A stretch of 64,000 nt of DNA. Source: Streptomyces aidingensis. GTDB taxonomy: Bacteria; Actinomycetota; Actinomycetes; Streptomycetales; Streptomycetaceae. The translations under genes and the position numbers were made by a program. The DNA lies in assembly GCF_900112355.1 (NCBI RefSeq), contig NZ_FOLM01000004.1, forward strand, positions 212,871-276,870, in the 5' to 3' direction. Shown in pieces: positions 48,810 through 57,413 of this stretch. Each line of letters starts with the position of its first letter. The stretch's first letter is position 1. Under the pieces are notes generated by a model, which saw only the letters and a program-made list of their open reading frames with translations, did no database searches and was not told the origin of the DNA.

Positions 48810-50291
48810 ATGCAGGACATGTGGAGGTCTGATCGCCGCTTGACGGCGATCAGTCGATCGGCTCTTTCAGTGCCCGCACGGCAGGCCGTCATAGATCAGC
48901 AGATCAGGCCCGGGGCGAGCGTCTTGGACTACGGCTGTGGCCGTGCAGACGACGTGCGCAGCCTTCGACACATGCAGGTCGACGTTAGCGGTTGGGATCC
49001 CCACTTCTTCCCGGACGGCGAGCAGAAGCCTTCCGACGTAGTGCTGCTCACCTACGTGCTGAACGTCATCGAAAACCCGGTCGAACGCCGCGAGACTCTG
49101 CTACGAGCCTGGGCCCTGACACGAGGGGTCCTGGTGGTCTCCGCCCGCCTTGTGTGGGAACGGAACAAGGTAAACGGTGATCAGCTCGCCGATGGAGTCC
49201 TGACCGGACGTGGAACCTTCCAGCACTTGTTCGGCGCAAGTGAGTTGCGCGACTTCGTCCAGGAGGCCACCGGAGTCCGGTGCGTCTCCGCGGCGCCCGG
49301 AGTCATCTACGCATTCCGGGATGATCCTGCCCGCATCGCCTTCCTCGCCCGGCGCGTCGTGCCCGATGCCGAGTGGCTGGCTTCCGAGGACACCGCATCT
49401 GCGATTGCGGCGGTGGTTGACTTCACCGAGCGGCGGGGCCGGCTACCCCGGCTTGAGGAGATGTCGGCTCCCATGTCAGAACTCTTGAGTCACCTCCGGG
49501 GCAACGAGCTCCAGCGCATGGTCCGGCGCTCTGCCGACCCGGAGAAGATGGCTGCGGGAGGCGCGCGTACCACGCTGAACACGTTGCTGTTCCTTGCAGT
49601 GGAGCTGTTCAACGGGCGCGGCCCGTTCGGTAGCTTGCCGCTGCCCATCCAGCTCGACATCCGGTCCTGCTTCTCCTCTTATATGGAGGCGTGCAAGCGA
49701 GCGGATCGCCTCCTGCTGAAGCTCCGTGACGACGTCTACGTTCGTGGAGCGATGCGGGCCTCGAGGGTCGGCAAGTTCACTCCGACTGCCCTGTATGTGC
49801 ATCGCCGGGCGGCGGAGCAGATCCCGACGGTGCTGCGCCTGTACGAGCACTGCGCGGCGATCGCGGCCGGCCGTCCGGCCGACTGGACGCTGGTGAAGCT
49901 CTGCCATCAGGGGCGAGCGGTGAGCTGGCTGGATTACCCGCAGTTCGACACCGACCCGCACCCGAAGCTCTCGTCCTCCTATTCGGTGGAGATGAAAGGG
50001 CTGGACACCACGTACATGTCCTACGCGGAGTCCGCGAACCGGCCCTTGCTGCACCGCAAGCACGAGTTCCTGGCCCCTGATGATCCGGACGCTGCCAAGT
50101 ACCGGCGACTCACCGAGGCCGAGAAGCGCGCGGGACTCTACGAGCAGCCGCACCTCATCGGGACCGAGAGTGGCTGGGGGGCCGAGTTGGCCCGCTGCGG
50201 ACGCGAACTGCGCGGCCACCGTCTGGTGCGTCGCGTTGTGGCCCAGGACATGTCGTCCGAGGCTCCGTCTCTCACTCCAGGAGCGACATGA
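48810..50291 (+). CDS. DNA phosphorothioation-associated putative methyltransferase
   Basis: 493 aa from ATG at 48810 (GAGG close upstream). The motif SVLDYGCGRADDVRSL is the SAM site. SDVVLLTYVLNVIENPVERRETLLRAWALTRGVLVVSARL and TLVKLCHQGRAVSWLDYPQFDTDPHPKLSSSYSVEMKG correspond to the family named DNA phosphorothioation-associated putative methyltransferase (TIGR04096 as I remember it). Its 3' end overlaps the dndA end by 20 bp in convergent orientation. The substrate is unknown; it may modify DNA near the phosphorothioate site. Confidence 0.88.
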   Translation: MQDMWRSDRRLTAISRSALSVPARQAVIDQQIRPGASVLDYGCGRADDVRSLRHMQVDVSGWDPHFFPDGEQKPSDVVLLTYVLNVIENPVERRETLLRAWALTRGVLVVSARLVWERNKVNGDQLADGVLTGRGTFQHLFGASELRDFVQEATGVRCVSAAPGVIYAFRDDPARIAFLARRVVPDAEWLASEDTASAIAAVVDFTERRGRLPRLEEMSAPMSELLSHLRGNELQRMVRRSADPEKMAAGGARTTLNTLLFLAVELFNGRGPFGSLPLPIQLDIRSCFSSYMEACKRADRLLLKLRDDVYVRGAMRASRVGKFTPTALYVHRRAAEQIPTVLRLYEHCAAIAAGRPADWTLVKLCHQGRAVSWLDYPQFDTDPHPKLSSSYSVEMKGLDTTYMSYAESANRPLLHRKHEFLAPDDPDAAKYRRLTEAEKRAGLYEQPHLIGTESGWGAELARCGRELRGHRLVRRVVAQDMSSEAPSLTPGAT

Positions 50292-51408
50292 CCGTGGCCG
50301 CGAAGCCCGCAGCGTCGAGGTCCTCCACTTGTGAGGGGAACCAAGACAGGCGCAGCCCGTTGGACGCGACATTCTCCGGCAGTCCCATGGCCCGCAGGAC
50401 GTGGCTGGGGGTGTAGGAAGCGCTGGTGCAGGCCGAGCCGGTGGAGACGGCAGCTAGGTCCTTGATGTTGACGATCAGGGCCTCTGCGTCAACCCCTTCG
50501 AAGGAAACGTTGAGGATGTGCGGCACGGTGTGCTCGGGATCGCCGTTGAGGTGATACGGAAGTGCGGAGAAGGCACCGAGCAACTCCTCACGGATCTTTT
50601 GTGCGCCATCGAGCCACCTCTTGTGCTCGGTCCGGAAAATCTCCTCGGCTTTGGCCAACCCCACCACGAGGGGAACGGGGAGCGTGCCGGGACGCAGGTT
50701 GCGCTCCTGTCCACCTCCGTACATGAGTGGCTGGAGAGGCACTCGCTTCCGTCCGCGCCCTCGGATCAGGAGAGCTCCGATGCCTTTGGGCGCCCCGATC
50801 TTGTGCCCACTGACACTGACCATGTCGATCGGTGCCGTCAGGTCCGCGGGGAGCTTCGCGAATCCCTGTGCCGCGTCCACATGCAGGTAGGTACCGGTGC
50901 CTTGGAGCAACTGAGCCAGCTCCACCACGGGCTGGATGACGCCGGTCTCGTTGTTGACGTGCATGAGCGACACCAGCAGCGTGTCGGGGCGCACACGCTC
51001 CTCGACCGCGTCGATGCTCACACGACCGAAGCGGTTCGGCTTCAGGAAGTCGACTTCGAAGCCTCGGCTCTGCAGATGCTCCAAGGGCTCGAGCACCGCC
51101 TTGTGCTCGATTGCGGAGGTGACGATGTGGCGCCGCCCTGTCGCCTCCCCGTGGGCAGCCAACCCCAGGATGGCGATGTTGTTGCTCTCCGTCGCACCGC
51201 TGGTGAAGATCAACTCGTCTGCGGTAGCACCGAACTGGGCGGCGAGCTGCTCGCGCGCCTGCTGTACAGCCCTCTTGGCTCGCGCGCCGTACTCATGCGT
51301 CCGGCTGCCGGCATTCCCGAAGTCTTCCGTCATCCAGTGGAGGACGACATCGGCGACGCGGGGGTCCACGCGCGTGGTGGCGGCTGCGTCCATGTACGTG
51401 ACCGGCAT
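50272..51408 (-). CDS. dndA: Cysteine desulfurase DndA (sulfur donor)
   Basis: 378 aa, ATG with GAGGG upstream. NifS/IscS-like PLP enzyme: SVSGHKIGAPKG holds the PLP lysine (Lys203), HVDAAQGFAKL the PLP-contacting Asp, and STGSACTSAS the catalytic Cys327. Full length for the family. It takes sulfur from L-cysteine and loads DndC's iron-sulfur cluster. It is divergent from dndB, as in Streptomyces lividans, with 65 bp between the starts. Confidence 0.95.
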   Translation of the reverse strand: MPVTYMDAAATTRVDPRVADVVLHWMTEDFGNAGSRTHEYGARAKRAVQQAREQLAAQFGATADELIFTSGATESNNIAILGLAAHGEATGRRHIVTSAIEHKAVLEPLEHLQSRGFEVDFLKPNRFGRVSIDAVEERVRPDTLLVSLMHVNNETGVIQPVVELAQLLQGTGTYLHVDAAQGFAKLPADLTAPIDMVSVSGHKIGAPKGIGALLIRGRGRKRVPLQPLMYGGGQERNLRPGTLPVPLVVGLAKAEEIFRTEHKRWLDGAQKIREELLGAFSALPYHLNGDPEHTVPHILNVSFEGVDAEALIVNIKDLAAVSTGSACTSASYTPSHVLRAMGLPENVASNGLRLSWFPSQVEDLDAAGFAATVMSLLE

Positions 51409-51429
51409 CAGGTTCCCTCACAAAGATTG

Positions 51430-51467
51430 ACGTACGGTACGTTTCTTGGAAGACGTACCGCTACGAT
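51430..51467. promoter_or_regulatory. dndA-dndB divergent promoter with palindromic operator
   Basis: ACGTACGGTACGT (51430-51442) is a perfect palindrome with a central G. ACGTACCG (51453-51460) repeats its half inverted, giving TACG-N12-CGTA. TACGAT (51462-51467) is a -10 box 6 nt before the dndB GTG, so dndB mRNA is probably leaderless. The palindrome covers the -35 zone, the likely site of DndB autorepression. Confidence 0.6.
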
Positions 51468-51473
51468 ACAGCG

Positions 51474-52607
51474 GTGACTGAGACGAGAGAGACAGTTCCG
51501 GGGCAAGCTGCGACGTCATCGGTCGGCTTTGAGTACGTCTTTCCTGCGATCCGCGGTGTACAGGCTGGTCGCCAGTTCTTCGTGTCGATGTGCCCACTCC
51601 GGCTCATCCCCAAGATCTTCCTCTTCGACGAGGAGGAGATCGCCCCCGAGGTGCGTGCGCAACGGGTGCTGAACAAGGGCAGACTGCCTGCGCTGACTCG
51701 GTACATCCTGGACAATCCGGATGATTACGTATTCAGTGCATTGACCGCCTCTATCGACGGCGACATCCGCTTCGAGAGCGCCGCCGGGGACGGCTTTGGT
51801 AGGCGGCTGGGGCAGATCCGGATCCCTATGGAGGCACGCTTCTTGATCAACGACGGTCAGCACCGTCGAGCGGCGATCGAGGTGGCTCTCAAGGAAAACC
51901 CGGACCTAGGTGACGAAAGCATCGCGGTGGTTTTCTTCCACGACACGGGCCTCGCCCGGTCCCAGCAGATGTTCGCCGACCTGAACCGCCACGCTGTCCG
52001 TCCCTCCCGCTCTATCGGGGTTCTCTACGATCAGCGTGATGCCGTAGCCGAGATCACCAGGCTCCTGGCGATGAGGTCGACCGTGTTCCGGCAGCACGTA
52101 GAGATGGAGAGCAGCACGCTTTCGGCGCGCTCCAGCAAGCTGTTCACACTGAGCGCCCTGCACTCAGCCAACCAGGCGCTGCTGCAGGGGCTTTCATTGG
52201 ACAAGCGCCAGGCAGCGGAGCTGGCCCAAGCCTTCTGGGAGAAGGTGGACTCCCTTCTTCCCGAGTGGGGGCTGGTGCGAAGTCGCGCGCTCGCAGCTCG
52301 CGATGTTCGTAAGGACTACATCCACAGCCATGGCATCGCCCTGCACGCACTTGGGCGCGTGGGGAACACTCTGCTACGGGAGTCGGTTGATGCCGCCGTG
52401 TGGGGAAGCCGGCTGGACCGCCTGACAGACGTGGACTGGGCGCGTTCCAACTCTGACTGGGAGGGCCGTGCGATCATCGGAGGCAGGGTCTCCAAGAGCC
52501 ATGCCCAGCTCGCCCTCACCGTGAACTACCTGCGCAAAGCACTTGGACTCGTGCTGAGCCCCGAGGAGCAGAGCGCCGAAGACGCCTACCAGCGAGGAGA
52601 CTCATGA
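51474..52607 (+). CDS. dndB: DndB, transcriptional regulator of DNA phosphorothioation
   Basis: 377 aa from GTG at 51474. DGQHR (residues 127-131, in FLINDGQHRRAAIEVAL) names the family; QQMFADLNRHAVRPSRSIGVLYD follows. Length is normal for DndB. DndB represses the dnd operon in Salmonella, and loss of dndB raises modification in S. lividans (established knowledge). Its stop overlaps dndC by ATGA. Confidence 0.95.
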   Translation: MTETRETVPGQAATSSVGFEYVFPAIRGVQAGRQFFVSMCPLRLIPKIFLFDEEEIAPEVRAQRVLNKGRLPALTRYILDNPDDYVFSALTASIDGDIRFESAAGDGFGRRLGQIRIPMEARFLINDGQHRRAAIEVALKENPDLGDESIAVVFFHDTGLARSQQMFADLNRHAVRPSRSIGVLYDQRDAVAEITRLLAMRSTVFRQHVEMESSTLSARSSKLFTLSALHSANQALLQGLSLDKRQAAELAQAFWEKVDSLLPEWGLVRSRALAARDVRKDYIHSHGIALHALGRVGNTLLRESVDAAVWGSRLDRLTDVDWARSNSDWEGRAIIGGRVSKSHAQLALTVNYLRKALGLVLSPEEQSAEDAYQRGDS

Positions 52608-54151
52608 GTACCCCGACACGACGAGCCAGGCCGTTCGAGGGCACCAGTCTCAAAGCGGTGATCGCCGAGCTCACCGCAGAGGTACGCGAACTCTACGTTG
52701 CCGACGAGGTCCCGTGGGTCGTCGGCTACAGCGGGGGCAAGGACTCCACGGCCGTCCTCCAGCTGGTGTGGCTGGCACTTAAGGAACTGCCGGCCGAGCA
52801 GCGTACGAAGCCGGTCTACGTCATCAGCACCGACACGCTTGTCGAGAACCCCATCGTGGCATCGTGGGTCACCCAGTCGCTGGAGACGATGCGGCAGGCC
52901 GCGGCGGAACAGCAGCTGCCGATCGAGCCGAACCGCCTCACGCCTGCGCTCAAGGACACCTTCTGGGTCAACCTGATCGGGCGCGGCTACCCGGCCCCAC
53001 GGCCGAAGTTCAGGTGGTGCACCGAGAGGATGAAGATCAAGCCGTCGAACTCCTTCATCCGGCGAGTGGTTCGCCGGCATGGAGAGGCAATCTTGGTGCT
53101 GGGGATCCGCAAACAGGAGAGCCAGATTCGTGCCCGTGCCATGGCCAAGCATGAGATGCGCCGGGTCAAGGACCGCCTTTCGCCGAACGGTAATCTGCCG
53201 AACAGCCTCGTTTATAGCCCCATTGAGGACTGGTCGAACGACGAGGTATGGACATTCCTCATGCAGCGAGAAAACCCCTGGGGCTACTCGAACAAGGATC
53301 TGATGACGATCTACCAGGGTGCCACACCGGATGCAGAGTGTCCGCTGGTCGTTGACACAAGCACGCCCTCATGCGGAGACAGCCGCTTCGGCTGCTGGAC
53401 CTGCACGCTCGTCGAGCAGGACAAGTCGATGGCAGCGATGATCAGCAACGATGGCGAGAACAAGCGCTGGATGGAACCGCTGCTTGAGCTGCGCAACAAG
53501 CTTGATGTTGCCAACAATGAGGAAGATCGCGACTTCCGGAAGATGAACGGCAGCATTCAGCTGATGACCTATACCGATAAGTACGATAAGCAGGAGAAGC
53601 AGAAAGTCGTCCACGGCCCTTACACCCAGGCAGCCCGTGAGCGCTGGCTGCGTGAACTCCTCCGTGCGCAAGCCGAAGTACGCGAGGAGGGACCGGAGGA
53701 GGTTCGCTATATCGAGCTGGTCACCATGGAGGAGCTTCATGAGATTCGCCGACTGTGGGTATTTGAGAAGCATGAGGTAGAAGACCTTGTGCCGCGCATC
53801 TATAAGGAGGAGACCGGGGAAGACTTCCCTGGCGCTCCCCTCGATGAACATCTGACGCTTGGTGCGGATGAGATGGAGCTTCTACGCGAAGCCAGCGAGG
53901 GAGACGAGCTGGCATTCACGACCGCCCGAGAGCTCCTGTCCGTGGAGCGCAAATTCCGCACGAGGGCGCGACGTTCCGGACTTTACGACGAGCTGGAAAA
54001 GGCCATCAAGCGTGGATTCTTCAAGGACAAGGAAGACGCTTACGATTACGCCTTGAAGAAGCAGAAACTCCGAGGGAAGCCTTACGTGGGCGCTCAGACG
54101 TCCACCGACGACCTGACTGGTGAAGAGGGCCCGGAACATGCTTCTGCGTAA
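52604..54151 (+). CDS. dndC: DndC, PAPS reductase-like iron-sulfur protein
   Basis: 515 aa. The ATP-pyrophosphatase P-loop SGGKDST is at residues 43-49. Cysteines for a 4Fe-4S cluster appear in FRWCTERMK, CPLVVD, PSCGDSRFGCWTCTLVEQDKSM. Family knowledge: it adenylates and/or transfers sulfur to the DNA backbone with DndD and DndE. The C-terminal third is charged and helical. The end overlaps dndD by 14 nt. Confidence 0.96.
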   Translation: MSTPTRRARPFEGTSLKAVIAELTAEVRELYVADEVPWVVGYSGGKDSTAVLQLVWLALKELPAEQRTKPVYVISTDTLVENPIVASWVTQSLETMRQAAAEQQLPIEPNRLTPALKDTFWVNLIGRGYPAPRPKFRWCTERMKIKPSNSFIRRVVRRHGEAILVLGIRKQESQIRARAMAKHEMRRVKDRLSPNGNLPNSLVYSPIEDWSNDEVWTFLMQRENPWGYSNKDLMTIYQGATPDAECPLVVDTSTPSCGDSRFGCWTCTLVEQDKSMAAMISNDGENKRWMEPLLELRNKLDVANNEEDRDFRKMNGSIQLMTYTDKYDKQEKQKVVHGPYTQAARERWLRELLRAQAEVREEGPEEVRYIELVTMEELHEIRRLWVFEKHEVEDLVPRIYKEETGEDFPGAPLDEHLTLGADEMELLREASEGDELAFTTARELLSVERKFRTRARRSGLYDELEKAIKRGFFKDKEDAYDYALKKQKLRGKPYVGAQTSTDDLTGEEGPEHASA

Positions 54152-56132
54152 GATTGTCCTGAAGGATTTCGGCGCCTATCGAGGTACCCAGACTCTCGAC
54201 CTCCACACCCACCCTGGCAAGCCGATCGTTCTTATCGGTGGTCTCAACGGCTGCGGCAAGACGACACTGTTGGACGCCCTCCAGCTGGTTCTCTACGGGC
54301 CGAGAGCGCGCTGCAGTGCCCGAGGGAACCGCCCCTACGAGACCTACCTTCGTGAGTGCATCAATCGCAAGGCCGACCCGGAGGAAGGGTCCTCGCTTAC
54401 TCTGGACTTCTCGATCACCGTGGAGGGGGAAAAGCGTGTATATAGCGTAACCAGAAGCTGGTCCGTCAGCGGCAAGAGTCTTCGGGAGCGCGTCACCGTA
54501 TTCATCGATGGCAGGTGGGACCAGGTGGTGAGCGCTGGCTGGGCCGACCACGTCGAAGACCTCCTCCCGCTTGAAATCGGCTCTCTGTTCTTCTTTGACG
54601 GCGAGAAGATCGAGTCGTTGGCAGATCCGGAACGCGCCTCGGCTGTGATCCGGTCCGCCGTGGACTCCCTGCTGGGAGTCAACACTGTGGAGCAGCTCCG
54701 TACTGATCTGCAGGTTCTGCAGCGTCGAAAGCGGCTCAGCGAAGAAGACCAAGCCGTCATAGGGCAAATTCGACAGCTCGAAGCCCGCTATCAGCAAGCC
54801 GATTCGGAGGTTCAAGCAGCGCACGGTCATGCTGGTGAGTTGCGTGTTCAGCTGGACAAGCGCCTGGATGAGCTCAAGCAGGCCGAGGAGGCTTTTGCAC
54901 ATGAGGGCGGAGAGCTCTTCACACAGCGAGAGGCCTTGCGGCAGCGTCGTAAAGACGCCGCCAAGCATCTGGCCAGCACACAGGAAAGCCTGATCGGCCT
55001 CGCGGCGGGGGCGCTTCCGCTCCAGCTTCTCTCCGAGCAACTTGGGGCGGTGCGCAAGCAGGCTGCCATCGAGCAGCAGGCCACCGAGTCCACACAGGTA
55101 TTGCAAACCTTGGTCGGCCGCGACCAGGACATCCTGGACCGTTTTGGTCCGCTCCTGTCAGCGAGTGACTTCGAGGCTCTCCGGGACTATCTGGAGACGG
55201 ACCGTCGGCAGCGCGAGCTGACCGGAGAGACGGAACGTATTCTTGGTCTCAGCCTCGATGGATACGCCCAGCTCGCGGGACTGGAGCAGATCCTGGCCAA
55301 TGAGCAGCAGCGTGCCCGTGAGCTCCTTGACCTTGCCTCCCAGCAGGCCGCGGAAGTGGATGCCCTGGACCGACAACTGCAGGGAGTCCCAACCGAAGAG
55401 CGGATCGCGGCCCGGCAGGCGGAACAGGCGGAGGCACTGCAGGCCGTCCACCACGCTGAAGCCGTACTTGCCAATGCCATCGAAGCGTACGAAGCCTCGA
55501 AAAGGCGGCGTGCGGCGGCAAAAGCCGAGCTCGATGCAGCGTACGAGCGACAGGCGGCCAAGAAGTTCGAGGCCGAAGAGAACGAGCGGATCAATGCTCA
55601 CTGTGAACGGCAGCGGAACTTGTTGGAGCGCTTCAAGGAAGCCCTCCTGAAGCGGCACATCAGCCGTCTGGAGGTTGCGGTGCTGGAGAGCTTTACGCGG
55701 CTGATGCGCAAGAGCGGACTCGTGCGTGACCTGCGCATCGACACCGACCGGGGGTACCAACTGACCCTTACGGATGAGAGCGGCGACACGGTGGACCCCG
55801 GTCGGCTGAGCGCTGGCGAGCGGCAACTGCTGGCCGTATCGCTCGTATGGGGGCTGGCCCGGGTAGCCGGCAACTGGCTGCCCAGCGTCATTGATACTCC
55901 ACTCGGCCGCCTGGACAGCCGGCACCGTGAACACCTCGTGGACCGCTACTTCCCGCATGCCGGGGACCAGGTCCTCCTGCTCTCGACCGATGAGGAGATC
56001 GACGAGCGGCTGTTCCAACGGCTCCGGCCGTCCGTCGCGCACACCTACACCCTGGTGCACGACGACACCACGTTCACGACCACCGTCGAACCTGGTTACT
56101 GGTGGAACTCTGGAGCCGAACATGTCGCTTGA
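54138..56132 (+). CDS. dndD: DndD, SMC/Rad50-like ATPase
   Basis: 664 aa from ATG at 54138 (GAGGG 9 nt upstream; an in-frame GTG at 54120 is less likely). Walker A GGLNGCGKTT (residues 34-43), a long coiled coil (about 200-520), signature LSAGERQLLAVSLVWGLARV and Walker B SVIDTPLGRLD. Full length. It may open or nick DNA and supply energy for sulfur incorporation. Confidence 0.96.
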   Translation: MLLRKIVLKDFGAYRGTQTLDLHTHPGKPIVLIGGLNGCGKTTLLDALQLVLYGPRARCSARGNRPYETYLRECINRKADPEEGSSLTLDFSITVEGEKRVYSVTRSWSVSGKSLRERVTVFIDGRWDQVVSAGWADHVEDLLPLEIGSLFFFDGEKIESLADPERASAVIRSAVDSLLGVNTVEQLRTDLQVLQRRKRLSEEDQAVIGQIRQLEARYQQADSEVQAAHGHAGELRVQLDKRLDELKQAEEAFAHEGGELFTQREALRQRRKDAAKHLASTQESLIGLAAGALPLQLLSEQLGAVRKQAAIEQQATESTQVLQTLVGRDQDILDRFGPLLSASDFEALRDYLETDRRQRELTGETERILGLSLDGYAQLAGLEQILANEQQRARELLDLASQQAAEVDALDRQLQGVPTEERIAARQAEQAEALQAVHHAEAVLANAIEAYEASKRRRAAAKAELDAAYERQAAKKFEAEENERINAHCERQRNLLERFKEALLKRHISRLEVAVLESFTRLMRKSGLVRDLRIDTDRGYQLTLTDESGDTVDPGRLSAGERQLLAVSLVWGLARVAGNWLPSVIDTPLGRLDSRHREHLVDRYFPHAGDQVLLLSTDEEIDERLFQRLRPSVAHTYTLVHDDTTFTTTVEPGYWWNSGAEHVA

Positions 56133-56499
56133 CACCATCCGCCTCTCCCAGCCCGCCCGGGATCAGTTGGTGTGGCTGAAGCGTACGACTGGCATCAAGA
56201 ACTGGAATGTCCTGTGCCGCTGGGCCCTTGCGATGTCGCTGCGCGACCCCTCCACCCCCTTGGTGAAGAAGATCAACACCGACTCCAACGTTGAGATGGA
56301 CTGGGCGACCTTCGCAGGCGCGTACGGCGACGTCTACCTCGCCCTGCTCAAGCAGCGGTGTGCCGCGGATGGCGAACCCCTCACCGACAAGTCGATCAGC
56401 CGCACCCTCACCATCCATCTTCACCGCGGCATCGGTTACCTCGCCGGTAACAAGGACATCCAGACGATCAACGAACTCATCGCTGCCGCGAGCGAGTGA
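56122..56499 (+). CDS. dndE: DndE, DNA-binding subunit
   Basis: 125 aa, ATG inside the end of dndD. SLDTIRLSQPARDQLVWLKRTTGIKNWNVLCRWALAMSLRD matches DndE, a helical protein that forms tetramers binding nicked double-stranded DNA. The C-terminus (SISRTLTIHLHRGIGYLAG) is also typical. A terminator follows, so the dndBCDE operon ends here. Confidence 0.94.
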   Translation: MSLDTIRLSQPARDQLVWLKRTTGIKNWNVLCRWALAMSLRDPSTPLVKKINTDSNVEMDWATFAGAYGDVYLALLKQRCAADGEPLTDKSISRTLTIHLHRGIGYLAGNKDIQTINELIAAASE

Positions 56500-56851
56500 C
56501 GCCTCACATGCCTGGGCTCAGGGCCGGTACCACGATGCCGTGGGCCGGCCCTGAGCGAGCAGGCGAGCTCCCGCCCCCTTGCCTACATGGGAGATGAGGG
56601 CCTGCCCCGGGCCTCAATCTTCCCCGGACACAGGAAAACCAACGTCCCGTCAGCACCACTGCAACAACTTGGCTCCCCACCCGATCTAGAGAGATGAGGG
56701 AGCCAGCAAAGCGCCTACGCCCAGGGAGATTTGTCGGACACGCCACATCCGTCGGTGCTTCCCTCTATGCTCAACGTCACAACAGAAGCCCTCCTTCCGG
56801 AACGCGAGCCACCGCATGGGGCCCGCAATCACACAAACGGAGTGGAACCAC
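56500..56851. other. Intergenic region after dndE
   Basis: 352 bp. Besides the terminator at 56516-56556 no gene or repeat is seen. It must hold the promoter of the downstream HTH gene; no clear -35/-10 pair was found. Confidence 0.5.
56516..56556 (+). terminator. Terminator of the dndBCDE operon
   Basis: Perfect 12-bp arms GCTCAGGGCCGG (56516-56527, 56545-56556) with a 17-nt loop, 17 nt after the dndE stop. Confidence 0.75.
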
Positions 56852-57322
56852 ATGTTCAGCGACGTCATCGAGGCTGCCGTCATCACGCTGCAGCGACGTG
56901 CCATGCATACCCGGGACAGCTACGACCTGGAACGTAGCGAGCGCGCCATCGACGAACTCCTGCGCGATCCCGAGAACCCCTCCGGCAGCGCCCGGCACCG
57001 CATCCGCTCAGCCAGGGGTCATGCCTACGAGGTCCTGGAACGCCGCAAAGCGATCGCCCCGCGCGCTATCATGCACGCCGGCATGACCGAGCCCAGCTGC
57101 ACCGAACACAGCTTCTCTAGGACCGAGTGGCTGGACTGGATCCGCACCGAGCCGACGTTCAACCTCATCGACCGCACCATCCTGCACTCTCTGGCGGTAG
57201 GAGAGGATGCCGAGACCCTCGCCGCACGGCACAACCTACCGCTGCCGCGTATGCGCCAGCGAATCAGCCGGGCCCGCCGTGTCGCCCGCGAGGCCCGCGC
57301 GAACCTAGATCTGATCGAGTGA
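56852..57322 (+). CDS. Small HTH protein (sigma region 4-like) between dnd and the defence cassette
   Basis: 156 aa from ATG at 56852 with GGAG 9 nt upstream. The C-terminal 55 residues (FNLIDRTILHSLAVGEDAETLAARHNLPLPRMRQRISRARRVAREARANL) look like a sigma-70 region 4 or LuxR-type HTH. The N-terminal part is helical, with MHTRDSYDLERSERAIDELLRDPEN. It is framed by two terminators, so it is a separate unit and may regulate the cassette downstream. No family name is certain. Confidence 0.7.
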   Translation: MFSDVIEAAVITLQRRAMHTRDSYDLERSERAIDELLRDPENPSGSARHRIRSARGHAYEVLERRKAIAPRAIMHAGMTEPSCTEHSFSRTEWLDWIRTEPTFNLIDRTILHSLAVGEDAETLAARHNLPLPRMRQRISRARRVAREARANLDLIE

Positions 57323-57336
57323 GCCGTTGCCGGTAG

Positions 57337-57370
57337 GGGTGGTGGGTGGCACGCCCGCCACCCACCACCC
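57337..57370 (+). terminator. Hairpin after the HTH gene
   Basis: Perfect 14-bp arms (57337-57350, 57357-57370, GGGTGGTGGGTGGC) with loop ACGCCC. It ends the HTH gene or attenuates the downstream cassette, whose first ATG is 44 nt on. Confidence 0.7.
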
Positions 57371-57413
57371 AGGGCTTCGCAGATCGTCGAGTGCACCCGG
57401 AAGGACGGCCGCC

